NCBI RefSeq assembly: GCF_011046535.1
Contig: NZ_CP049257.1
Location: 2,542,001 to 2,606,000 of the forward strand
DNA length: 64,000 bases
DNA from: Nocardioides anomalus
GTDB taxonomy: Bacteria; Actinomycetota; Actinomycetes; Propionibacteriales; Nocardioidaceae
Reading direction: 5' to 3'
The position numbers and the translations under genes were made by a program. Of the stretch, positions 26,352-33,178 are shown one piece after another. The notes below the pieces were generated by a model that saw only the letters and a program-made list of their open reading frames with translations, had not been told where the DNA came from and searched no databases. How positions within the stretch are numbered: position 1 is the stretch's first letter; each line of letters begins with the position of its first letter.

Positions 26352-26548
26352 CGATCCCCCGATCAGCCGACCCCCAGGCCGCCCCACCGGCCCTCGTGGC
26401 AAAGGATGACACGGCGGTGTCTGCCGCCACCCACCTCGTCGGACGAGCCTCGCTCGCGCAGCGGCGAGCGAGCATGGATTCAACCTCGACGTAGTGTCGA
26501 GATCAGGCCGCGTCACCGCTTCGATCCCCCAGGCGGTGCCGCGGCCAC
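26352..26548. repeat. Non-coding repeat module, copy 2
   Basis: The left part is 26352-26392 and the right part about 26489-26548 with the identical 21-nt block at 26516-26536. Same order and orientation as copy 1, offset by 928-929 bp. Both parts share a TCGATCCCCC core, and the left part also holds GATC inverted repeats that could fold. Confidence 0.7.
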
Positions 26549-26600
26549 TCCGGGTGACGGAGATCCACCGTGGCGTGAGCAGGGTGGTGACGACCGTCTC

Positions 26601-27035
26601 CTAGGTGGCCGGAGGCGACCAAAGGGCGCAGTTCCGCACGACCGGTGCGGACTTGAAGTAGACCTTCGGCGTCTGCGCGATGAGGGTGCCGGTAGGGGTC
26701 TTGAGCGTGGCGTACCCGACCCAGCGGTGAGCCTTGCCGTCGGGCGCGCACGTGCCGGCGTACGTCGTCCCCGAGCCGGCCGGACCGGTCCCTGCAGAGC
26801 CTGCCCAGCCGCTGGGAGTCACGTCGCGGTCGCGGAACTTGACGGTGACGCGGGTGGTTTCGCAGGTGGTGTAGGTCGCCGGGAAGACGATGAACCCGCC
26901 CGGGTCCTGGAACGGCTTGCCCATGGCGATGGACGGCGTACAGGGCTCCGCTGCCTGCGCGGACGCCGCTGTGCTGACGACGACCGGCGTGGTGGCCAGT
27001 GCGACGACGACAGCCGCGATCAGGCTTCTCTTCAT
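26601..27035 (-). CDS. Small exported protein of unknown function
   Basis: A 144-aa secreted protein. M-K-R-S-L-I-A-A-V-V-V-A-L-A-T-T-P is a classic signal peptide, with cleavage likely after A-Q-A. The mature 110 residues contain four Cys (C-T-P, T-C-E, G-T-C-A-P and N-C-A) that could form two disulfides, and a V-G-Y-A-T-L segment. No family is recognised. ATG 27035 sits at the end of a short promoter gap shared with a small plus-strand gene. Neighbouring genes are also exported, so this is an envelope or secretome region. Confidence 0.68.
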   Translation of the reverse strand: MKRSLIAAVVVALATTPVVVSTAASAQAAEPCTPSIAMGKPFQDPGGFIVFPATYTTCETTRVTVKFRDRDVTPSGWAGSAGTGPAGSGTTYAGTCAPDGKAHRWVGYATLKTPTGTLIAQTPKVYFKSAPVVRNCALWSPPAT

Positions 27036-27220
27036 GGCTGCTCCCGTGGTGGACGCGAGACGACGAAAGGTTCTCGGCCACGAACGTAGGAGTCCTGGAA
27101 CCTACCGGTCAGCCCCAGAATCGGGGACACGCAGACGCGGGCGACGGCTCCACGAGCGAGTCGGGCGCGCCGGCACCTCGCGTGGTCCGCCGAGTGACTC
27201 GGCTGTGCCACGATCGCGGC

Positions 27221-27379
27221 GTGCCGGTGAACGAGGAGGGCCCGGGGATCGGCGTGTGGATCGCGCTGGGCCTGGGGGTGCTCGCGGGCGCGGTCCTGGG
27301 CTGGCCGGTCGCCGGGTGGGCGGGCGCGCTCGTCACCTTCCTGGTCGTCTCGGTGGTCGGCGCGCTGCTGCTGTCCTGA
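27221..27379 (+). CDS. Small two-segment membrane protein (52 aa)
   Basis: GTG 27221 opens a 52-aa frame that is almost all hydrophobic after residue 10: G-V-W-I-A-L-G-L-G-V-L-A-G-A-V-L-G and A-L-V-T-F-L-V-V-S-V-V-G-A-L-L-L, joined by a W-P-V-A-G-W-A-G turn. This fits a helical hairpin in the membrane. No family is recognised and no strong ribosome-binding site is seen, so the call rests on composition. It converges on another small gene 10 nt away. Confidence 0.5.
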   Translation: MPVNEEGPGIGVWIALGLGVLAGAVLGWPVAGWAGALVTFLVVSVVGALLLS

Positions 27380-27389
27380 CCAGCGCTCC

Positions 27390-27590
27390 TCAGCGCCGCG
27401 AGAGCGCGCGGAAGACGGCGCGCAGCACGAACGGCAGGAGGATGCGGATCCCCCACCGGACCGCGGTGCGCCCGGCGGTCGAGGCGGCGCTCGGCGACGA
27501 GGAGGCGACCGGGACCGGCTCGCTCGCACCCGGCCCGTAGGGCACCGACGGAGGCGGCGACAGAGGAGGAGGCGCCTCGGGCTGGCTCAT
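27390..27590 (-). CDS. Small proline-rich protein with amphipathic/hydrophobic C-terminus (66 aa)
   Basis: A 66-aa protein. The first 35 residues are Pro/Ser/Ala-rich (E-A-P-P-P-L-S-P-P-P), then R-W-G-I-R-I-L-L-P-F-V-L-R-A-V-F-R-A-L-S-R-R forms a basic, hydrophobic helix that could lie on a membrane. ATG 27590 starts M-S-Q-P-E-A. No family is recognised. It converges with the small membrane protein gene. Confidence 0.5.
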   Translation of the reverse strand: MSQPEAPPPLSPPPSVPYGPGASEPVPVASSSPSAASTAGRTAVRWGIRILLPFVLRAVFRALSRR

Positions 27591-27666
27591 GGGCAGCAGT
27601 GTGCCGCACGCACCCGACCCCTCGCCCGCAGCGCGGGCGAGGGGCCGGTCTCGTGGGTCCCGAGAG

Positions 27667-28716
27667 TCAGCGGAGCTTCACGTGCTTGCGCACGGTGACG
27701 CGGACCGTGCCGACGCGGACGGTCGACTTCAGCCAGATCTTGCGGTGGGCCCTGACCGCCCCGCGGTACGTCGCGACGAACCTCGGCTTCACGCGGATCC
27801 GCACCGTCCGGGTCGCGCCGGCCCTGATGCTGATGACCTTGCGGGCGGTGGCGGGCTTGGAGAACTTGCCGCCGGACAGCCCGGTCACCTGGACCTTGCA
27901 GGGCAACGGCGCGGCCAGCGCCGGGCAGCGCAGCCTCATGTTGAGCCTGTCGCCCTGCAGCCGCGCGGTGCCCGGCAGGATGTAGGTCTTGGTCAGGCTG
28001 CGCAGCTGGGTGCGGGTGGTGATGCCGCTGCCGCCGTTCGGGACCGTGGGTCCGGTGTCGCCCTTCTCGTCGGCGGTGACGAGCCGGACGTTGTCGTAGC
28101 CCACCTGCCCGGTGCCCACGACGGCGGCCAGGGAGTTGAACCGCGACGAGATCCGGATCCGGTAGCTGCGCTCGACCTTGAGCAGCGCCGGGTTCACCGA
28201 GGCGCTCACGGTGGTCCAGCCCGCGCTCGCCGCGGCGATGCTGGTGGCGGGGATGACCGAGACCGCGTTGCCGTTGGTCTGGTCGACCAGCTCGACCTGG
28301 TACGACGACGTGTTCTGCACGTCGAGGCCGAGCAGCGAACCGAGCTCACGCAGCAGGCTCATCGAGAACGTCACCGAGGCCGGCCGCTCCCCGGCGAAGC
28401 CGTGGTAGACGAACGACGGGCTCTGCCACGTCGCTGTCGAGGTGCCGGCGGTGGTCGAGGCGACGCTGCTGAACCGGGTGCTCAGGTAGCCGTCGCCGTC
28501 CGGGCCGCCGGTGGCGGCGTACTGCTCGTCGACGCCGGGGCAGAGCAGCTGGGGGATGCAGAGCCCCTCGTACGTCGTCGCGGCGGTCCAGCCGCCGGCG
28601 CTGGTCGTGAAGTCCTGGGCGACCGGGTCCCCGATGTAGGTGTCGGCTGGTGAGGGTGCGGGCAGAGCGAGCGTGAGGGACGCGGCGAGCGCGACCCCCA
28701 GGATCTTCGTGAGCAT
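27667..28716 (-). CDS. Exported protein of unknown function, beta-rich
   Basis: A 349-aa secreted protein. The signal peptide is M-L-T-K-I-L-G-V-A-L-A-A-S-L-T-L-A-L-P with cleavage near A-P-S-P-A-D. The region D-F-T-T-S-A-G-G-W-T-A to Y-D-N-V-R-L-V (residues about 35-220) resembles the jelly-roll sugar-binding domains found in secreted proteins. The C-terminal third is very basic (V-K-P-R-F-V-A-T-Y-R-G-A-V-R and V-T-V-R-K-H-V-K-L-R), which may bind wall polymers. ATG 28716 has GGGAGC upstream. Function unknown. Confidence 0.7.
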   Translation of the reverse strand: MLTKILGVALAASLTLALPAPSPADTYIGDPVAQDFTTSAGGWTAATTYEGLCIPQLLCPGVDEQYAATGGPDGDGYLSTRFSSVASTTAGTSTATWQSPSFVYHGFAGERPASVTFSMSLLRELGSLLGLDVQNTSSYQVELVDQTNGNAVSVIPATSIAAASAGWTTVSASVNPALLKVERSYRIRISSRFNSLAAVVGTGQVGYDNVRLVTADEKGDTGPTVPNGGSGITTRTQLRSLTKTYILPGTARLQGDRLNMRLRCPALAAPLPCKVQVTGLSGGKFSKPATARKVISIRAGATRTVRIRVKPRFVATYRGAVRAHRKIWLKSTVRVGTVRVTVRKHVKLR

Positions 28717-29160
28717 GGGAGCTCCCCGTGGGGTAGGGCTGGGACCCTCGGAGCATGCTCCCGGGGGTGTCCCGTGGCCCGGACGACCAGAGAAGACCGT
28801 CCGAGCGGACGCACCCGATCGGGTGGCGGCCCGGGGGCGCTCAGCCCGCGGCGCTGGTCAGCGGCTCAGGGGGCCGCACGCCCTCCGGCGGCGGGTCCTC
28901 GGCGCGCACCGGGGACCGGTCCGACGACCGGTCCGACGCCTCGTCCGACGCCTGCTCCTTGGACGCGGCGAGCTCCGCACGCGTCTTGCCCCCCAACAAC
29001 AAGGCCCCCACCTTGATCCGTGCTCCCCACGGCACGGGCCCCCACGCCCGTGCCTCCCGCCCCAAGGATGCCCGTGGGGGGATCAGCCCGCAAGGGTGGG
29101 CCAGAGCGCGGACGAGGCCCCGGTCCCGCCGAGGCGGGGCCGGGGCCCGGACCGCTCGCG
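28717..29160. other. Intergenic region of 444 bp with hairpins and one weak small frame
   Basis: Between the exported-protein gene and the glycosyltransferase. It holds a 9-bp hairpin (GGCACGGGC/GCCCGTGCC, 29031-29054) and the glycosyltransferase terminator. A minus-strand frame from GTG 29035 to 28841 (64 aa, acidic and Ser-rich, V-P-W-G-A-R-I-K-V-G) has coding-like composition but no other support. Confidence 0.45.
29116..29147 (-). terminator. Terminator hairpin downstream of the glycosyltransferase
   Basis: GGCCCCGGTCCCGC pairs with GCGGGGCCGGGGCC (one G-U pair) around a 4-nt loop, starting 14 nt past the glycosyltransferase stop on the minus strand. There is no U-tract. Confidence 0.6.
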
Positions 29161-30006
29161 TCAGGCCGCCAGGGACTCCGAGGCAGAGGCGGACCGCGCC
29201 AGGGCCGGCTGGGTGAGCTTGCGCTCCATCCGGCGGATCTGGCGGGCCCGGCGCCACTCGGTGACCAGCGTCTTGAGGACCCGGATGCCGTCGGAGACGG
29301 CACGCAGGTTGGACTCGCCGAACATGCGCAGCTTCTCCACCGAGGGCACCTCGGTGATGGAGACGCCGGCCGCGGCGAACCGGCAGTTGATGACGGTCTC
29401 GATCTCGAACCCGTCGCCCCACAGCATCTTGCCGTTGGCGGGCGCGGGCGCCTTGTGGTCCGGCAGGTCGAGCAGCGGGATCAGGTCGGCCCAGAAGGCG
29501 TTGTAGCCGTAGCACAGGTCGGAGTAGCGCGAGCGCCAGCCGATGTTGAACAGACCGTTGAGGAAGCGGTTGCCCAGGCTGCGGATGCGGGTGATGTCGG
29601 CCGAGCCGCCGCCCGCGACGTACCGCGAGCCCTTGGCGAAGTCCGCGCCCTGCTTGAGCGCGTCGACGAACCGGCTGATCTCGGCCGGGTCGGCCGAGCC
29701 GTCGGCGTCGAACATGACCACGATGTCGCCGGTGACCCGGGCGAAGCCGGCCGCCAGCGCGTTGCCCTTGCCCTTGCGGCCCTGCAGCACGGTGATGATG
29801 CCGGGCAGCGCGCGGCGCGCGGCCATCACGGTGCCGTCGACCGAGCCGCCGTCGACGAGGATGACCTCGTGGACCTGCGGAAGCTGCGGGAGGACCACCG
29901 AGAGGTTCAGCGCCTCGTTGAGCGCCGGGACCACGATGCTGACCAGCGGATCCTTCGTGTTCCGTGCCGGAGTGCCGAAGAACGTCATGCCGAGTTGAAC
30001 CCCCAT
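29161..30006 (-). CDS. Family 2 glycosyltransferase
   Basis: A 281-aa GT-A enzyme. V-S-I-V-V-P-A-L-N-E-A begins the nucleotide-binding fold; V-I-L-V-D-G-G-S-V-D-G-T and M-F-D-A-D-G-S-A-D (the metal-binding D-x-D) follow. This is the layout of the dolichol-phosphate mannose synthase-like group, which transfers sugars from nucleotide donors to lipid or polysaccharide acceptors. The acceptor is unknown. There is no membrane segment, so it acts on the cytoplasmic face. ATG 30006 is used; a second in-frame ATG (M-T-F-F-G) lies six codons in. Confidence 0.85.
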   Translation of the reverse strand: MGVQLGMTFFGTPARNTKDPLVSIVVPALNEALNLSVVLPQLPQVHEVILVDGGSVDGTVMAARRALPGIITVLQGRKGKGNALAAGFARVTGDIVVMFDADGSADPAEISRFVDALKQGADFAKGSRYVAGGGSADITRIRSLGNRFLNGLFNIGWRSRYSDLCYGYNAFWADLIPLLDLPDHKAPAPANGKMLWGDGFEIETVINCRFAAAGVSITEVPSVEKLRMFGESNLRAVSDGIRVLKTLVTEWRRARQIRRMERKLTQPALARSASASESLAA

Positions 30007-30269
30007 GTCGAAGCCGACCCCCCAAAGACCGGCTGCATGAGAGAACCTATGCCCTCGGGGGTGTCCTTCCCAACCTCCACAGGTGGGTAACAGGAACGGC
30101 GTCCTCGCAGGTCAGAGCCCAGTTACTGGGGTCCAGGAGGGGGTCCGACTGTGGGGCAATCGTTGCCGCGACGGGCCACTGTCACCCGCGCTTTACCACC
30201 GCAGTGCGACCTGGGTCACCAGAACGCCCCGATTCTGACCGGTCGGAGGGCACCTGAGAGGATCTGCGC

Positions 30270-30539
30270 ATGGTCGACCTGAGCCCTCGCGACCGCGAGC
30301 TCCTCACCGTCGAGCGCGAGTGGTGGAAGTACGCCGACGCCAAGGACGCCGCCATCCGCGAGCGGCTCGGCCTGACGCCCGAGACCTACTACCGGGCGCT
30401 CTCCGAGATCATCGACCTCCCCGGCGCCCTCGCTCACGACCCGTTGCTCGTCAAGCGGCTGCGCCGGCAGCGGCAGGCCCGTCAGCGGCAGCGCCAGGAG
30501 GGCCGCCTGGGCCGCTTCGGTGGCCCGACCGGGCACTGA
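30270..30539 (+). CDS. DUF3263 protein
   Basis: An 89-aa protein of the actinobacterial DUF3263 family. The hallmark segment is E-R-E-W-W-K-Y-A-D-A-K-D-A-A-I-R followed by T-P-E-T-Y-Y-R-A-L and basic Q/R-rich helices at the end. The fold looks like a helix-turn-helix sigma-like domain and a DNA-binding role is likely but unproven. ATG 30270 has GAGAGGA 8 nt upstream. It stands alone; a long hairpin at 30654-30691 follows. Confidence 0.88.
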   Translation: MVDLSPRDRELLTVEREWWKYADAKDAAIRERLGLTPETYYRALSEIIDLPGALAHDPLLVKRLRRQRQARQRQRQEGRLGRFGGPTGH

Positions 30540-30653
30540 GAGCCCTCCGCACTTGGGTCACTCGGGTGGTTCGCGTAGTCCGATCGGGGGGTTTGTGCCC
30601 GACGCGGCCGTTGCGCCTTCTCTCCGGCCCACGCGTGGTCTAACGTTCCACTC

Positions 30654-30691
30654 GTCGAACCGCTGGTGACCCGAGACTCCAGCGGTTCGAC
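30654..30691. terminator. Long hairpin between convergent genes
   Basis: GTCGAACCGCTGG and its exact complement CCAGCGGTTCGAC form a perfect 13-bp stem with a 12-nt loop. It lies 115 nt after DUF3263 and 28 nt past the stop of the convergent SOS-linked gene. A bidirectional terminator is the simplest reading; only TCATTT follows on the plus side, so the U-tract is weak. Confidence 0.6.
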
Positions 30692-30718
30692 TCATTTAGC
30701 GGCCTTCTCGTCCCCGGC

Positions 30719-30943
30719 CTAGAGCGGGCTCAGCAGCTCGGCCGGGAGCCACTCCTCCACGGTGATCCAGCCGCCGCCGGCCTCGAGCGGTCGCAGCCGC
30801 GCGACGTACACCACGCGGCCCTCCCAGCGTCCGTGGGCCTGGCGCCACTCGACGAGCAGCCCGGGGCGCTTGATGCCCTCGGCGTCCACGGCGCCGGAGA
30901 CCCAGCAGTGCCGGGCCGGGCAGGGGTCGGGCTCCTGCCGCAC
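30719..30943 (-). CDS. Small SOS-linked protein of unknown function
   Basis: A protein of about 74 aa. It starts most plausibly at GTG 30943 (V-R-Q-E-P-D-P-C-P-A-R-H-C-W-V) and contains R-P-G-L-L-V-E-W-R-Q, G-R-V-V-Y-V-A-R-L-R-P and W-I-T-V-E-E-W-L-P-A. The last 60 residues look like a compact beta-barrel. Small proteins of similar pattern are seen in other actinobacteria, sometimes near DNA-repair genes; I cannot name the family. A perfect LexA box lies 107 nt upstream of this start, and no other gene intervenes. The frame stays open upstream into the box, so the start is not certain. Confidence 0.65.
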   Translation of the reverse strand: MRQEPDPCPARHCWVSGAVDAEGIKRPGLLVEWRQAHGRWEGRVVYVARLRPLEAGGGWITVEEWLPAELLSPL

Positions 30944-31049
30944 CGGCGGGCGGTCGGCGCGGACCCGGTCGGCCAGGGGTACGCCGCTCCCCCCGTTTTC
31001 CCCAGCCCCCGCCCATCCCTCCCGCCATGTCGGTAGCGTCGCATATACT

Positions 31050-31065
31050 TCGAACATGTGTTCGA
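31050..31065. promoter_or_regulatory. Perfect LexA (SOS) box upstream of the small minus-strand gene
   Basis: TCGAACATGTGTTCGA is a near-perfect palindrome with full TCGAAC-N4-GTTCGA half-sites, the best match to the mycobacterial consensus in this window. It lies 30 bp past the stop of the potassium channel gene, where the promoter of the downstream minus-strand gene belongs. Confidence 0.82.
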
Positions 31066-31095
31066 ATGACGCGACGCTGAGGATGCCGGCGAGGC

Positions 31096-32202
31096 TCACT
31101 CGTCGTCGGTGGAGAGCTCCTCGTTGTGGGTGCCCGGGCGGGGGGCCCACGGCAGCTCCTTGGCCGGCCGCACGACGACGAGCCGGTCGCCGCGGGCCAG
31201 CTGGGTCACCACCGGGTCGAAGTAGCGGTAGACCTTCTCGTCGCGGACCACGGCGATCACCTGGTCGGGCAGCGACTGCGGCTGGCAGCCCACCTCGGTC
31301 ACCAGCAGGTCGCGCTCGGCCACCTCGAGCCCCTCCCCGTAGGTCAGCAGGTCCTCCATGACCGAGCCCAGGGTGGGCGAGAGCGACGAGACGCCGAGGA
31401 GGCGGCCGACGGCGTCGGAGGAGGTGATGACGGAGTTCGCGCCGGACTGCTTCATGAGCGGCGCGTTCTCGTGCTCGCGGGCCGAGGACACGATGTAGAC
31501 CTCGGGGTTGAGCTGGCGCACGGTGAGGATGGCCAGCACGTTGGAGTCGTCGCGGTTGGTGGTGATGATGACCTGGTCGGCGTCCGCGACGCCGGCGCGG
31601 CGCAGCACCTCGCGTCGGGTGGCGTCGCCGGTGACGACGGCGAGCCCGTCGGCGTGCGCGTCGGAGAGAGCGGCCTGGCCGGGGTCGACGACGACGATCG
31701 CCTCACGCTCCAGCCCACTGCTCAGCAGCGTCTCGACCGCGCTGCGGCCCTTGGTGCCGTAGCCGATGACGACGACGTGGTGGCCCATGGCTTTCCTCCA
31801 GCGGGAGATGCGGATCAGCTCGCGACCCTGGGAGGCCAGGACCTCCAGGGTCGTCCCGATCAGCAGGACCAGGAACGCGATGCGGGCGGGGGTGATGACG
31901 AAGGCGTTGATGAGCCGGGCGTGCGGCGCGACGGGCGCGATGTCGCCGTAGCCGGTCGTGCTCAGGGTGACGGTCGTGTAGTAGATCGCGTCGATGAGGG
32001 TGATGCCGTTCTCGGGCGCGTTGTTGTCGCGGTAGCCCTCGGCATCGAAGTAGACCAGCAGCACCGTGCCGGTCATGATCGCGAGCGCGGCCAGCAGCCG
32101 CCGGGTCAGCGCCCACCACGGGGAGACCGCGCGCTCGGGGAGCGAGACGGTGCCGCGACCGCTCGACCCCTGCGCCCAGGGGTCCGCGCTGCTGTCCGAC
32201 AC
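31096..32202 (-). CDS. Potassium channel with RCK (TrkA-N/TrkA-C) regulatory domain
   Basis: A 368-aa channel subunit. It has one N-terminal membrane helix (L-A-I-M-T-G-T-V-L-L-V-Y-F, residues about 40-52), a pore helix with the selectivity filter T-T-V-T-L-S-T-T-G-Y-G-D, and a second helix (A-F-L-V-L-L-I-G-T-T-L). The cytoplasmic RCK domain starts H-H-V-V-V-I-G-Y-G-T-K-G, a Rossmann motif that binds a nucleotide, and a TrkA-C-type tail ends the protein. This is an MthK-like two-helix architecture. It probably shares a transcript with the YihY gene 10 nt upstream. Confidence 0.9.
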   Translation of the reverse strand: MSDSSADPWAQGSSGRGTVSLPERAVSPWWALTRRLLAALAIMTGTVLLVYFDAEGYRDNNAPENGITLIDAIYYTTVTLSTTGYGDIAPVAPHARLINAFVITPARIAFLVLLIGTTLEVLASQGRELIRISRWRKAMGHHVVVIGYGTKGRSAVETLLSSGLEREAIVVVDPGQAALSDAHADGLAVVTGDATRREVLRRAGVADADQVIITTNRDDSNVLAILTVRQLNPEVYIVSSAREHENAPLMKQSGANSVITSSDAVGRLLGVSSLSPTLGSVMEDLLTYGEGLEVAERDLLVTEVGCQPQSLPDQVIAVVRDEKVYRYFDPVVTQLARGDRLVVVRPAKELPWAPRPGTHNEELSTDDE

Positions 32203-32212
32203 GGCCGTGACG

Positions 32213-33160
32213 CTACCGCTCGCCGACGAAGATCTTGTCGAAGGCCGCGTTGACCGCGGCCCCGATGAGGACGGCGATCGCCACGAGGTAGAGCCACAGC
32301 AGGACGGCGATCGGCGCGGCCAGGGGTCCGTAGATGGACCGGGAGTCGGCGGCGGTCACGGTGAGCACCCACCGGAGCAGGTAGCTGCCGACGATCCACG
32401 CCACCAGCGAGAACACCGCACCCGGGAGGTTGAAGCGCCACCGGGTCCGCACCGGCACCGACAGGTGGTAGAGCGTGGCCAGGAAGCAGATGCAGACCAC
32501 GCCGATCACGGGCCAGTAGAACGACAGGAGGAAGCCGAACCGGTCCGGCAGCGTGTCGCGGACCAGGCGCGGCCCGGCGAGCATCAGCGGGATCGCGGCG
32601 ATGCCGGTGACGAGCGCGAGCACGTAGAGCAGGAAGGCCAGCGCCCGGGTCCGGACGATGCCGCGGTGCCCGCCCAGGCCGTGCATCACGGTGATGGTGT
32701 CGATGAAGACGTTCAGGGCGCGGCTGCCCGACCACAGGGCGAGCACGAAGCCGAGCGAGATGATGTCGAAGCGGCCGCCGCGCAGCACGTCGTTCAGGGT
32801 CGGCTCGATGACCTTGTCGACCGCGCGCTCGGTGAGCAGCCGACCGGAGAAGTCCAGGACGGCCCGGCGCATCTCCTCGACCTGACCGGGGTCGAACTGG
32901 TTGGTGACGTAGCCGATGCCGCCGGCCAGGCCGAAGGCCAGCGGTGGGACGGACAGGACCGCGAAGAACGCCGCCTCGGCCGCCAGCCCGGTGACCCGGT
33001 AGCGCAGGCACGAGCTGACCGTGGAGACGACCAGCCGCCACAGCGTGTCGAGCGGCCCACGCCACCACGGGGCGACGGCCGGCTGCGGCCCGCCGCTCCT
33101 GTCGGCCCTGCCGCCCGCCTCGTCCTCCGCGGTGGCGGGCCGCACGGGCTCGGCCACCAT
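32213..33160 (-). CDS. YihY/virulence factor BrkB family membrane protein
   Basis: A 315-aa inner-membrane protein. After a charged Pro/Glu-rich N-terminus come about six membrane helices, and the family core F-F-A-V-L-S-V-P-P-L, A-L-W-S-G-S-R-A and L-L-W-L-Y-L-V-A is clear. YihY proteins were long annotated as ribonuclease BN by error; their function is unknown. ATG 33160 (M-V-A-E-P-V-R-P) is only 18 bp from the divergent acyl-CoA dehydrogenase start, so the promoters must overlap the coding ends. Confidence 0.88.
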   Translation of the reverse strand: MVAEPVRPATAEDEAGGRADRSGGPQPAVAPWWRGPLDTLWRLVVSTVSSCLRYRVTGLAAEAAFFAVLSVPPLAFGLAGGIGYVTNQFDPGQVEEMRRAVLDFSGRLLTERAVDKVIEPTLNDVLRGGRFDIISLGFVLALWSGSRALNVFIDTITVMHGLGGHRGIVRTRALAFLLYVLALVTGIAAIPLMLAGPRLVRDTLPDRFGFLLSFYWPVIGVVCICFLATLYHLSVPVRTRWRFNLPGAVFSLVAWIVGSYLLRWVLTVTAADSRSIYGPLAAPIAVLLWLYLVAIAVLIGAAVNAAFDKIFVGER

Positions 33161-33166
33161 GGCCTC

Positions 33167-33172
33167 TACCGT
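33167..33172 (+). promoter_or_regulatory. Possible -10 element for a leaderless aidB-like mRNA
   Basis: TACCGT (TANNNT type) lies 6 nt ahead of the ATG at 33179. With usual spacing, transcription would start at or next to the start codon. No Shine-Dalgarno sequence is present and only 18 bp separate the two divergent start codons. This is supported by position only. Confidence 0.4.
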
Positions 33173-33178
33173 AGGGGC

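Larger units (their letters stand above)
25267..26600. other. Gene-poor segment of about 1.3 kb holding two copies of a repeat module
   Basis: No frame here has a convincing start with ribosome-binding site, signal peptide or family motif. The open frames present are low-complexity Arg/Pro/Gly shadows. The segment carries two copies of a two-part repeat (25423-25608 and 26352-26536). It probably also contains the promoters of the flanking exported-protein genes, but none could be placed with confidence. Confidence 0.6.

Noticed and set aside
24070..28716. A possible integration site made by duplicated tRNA 3' ends beyond the tRNA run
   Set aside because: I looked for copies of the tRNA-Val, tRNA-Gly and tRNA-Cys 3' ends downstream and saw none. 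No integrase gene is present.
28841..29035. A 64-aa minus-strand frame (acidic, Ser-rich) next to the glycosyltransferase
   Set aside because: It sits among hairpins with no ribosome site or family match. It is mentioned under the intergenic entry but not called as a gene.
30540..30718. A 6C-type or other known small RNA in the gap after DUF3263
   Set aside because: The single long hairpin has no C-rich loop and no second stem, so it does not fit a known RNA family that I can name.
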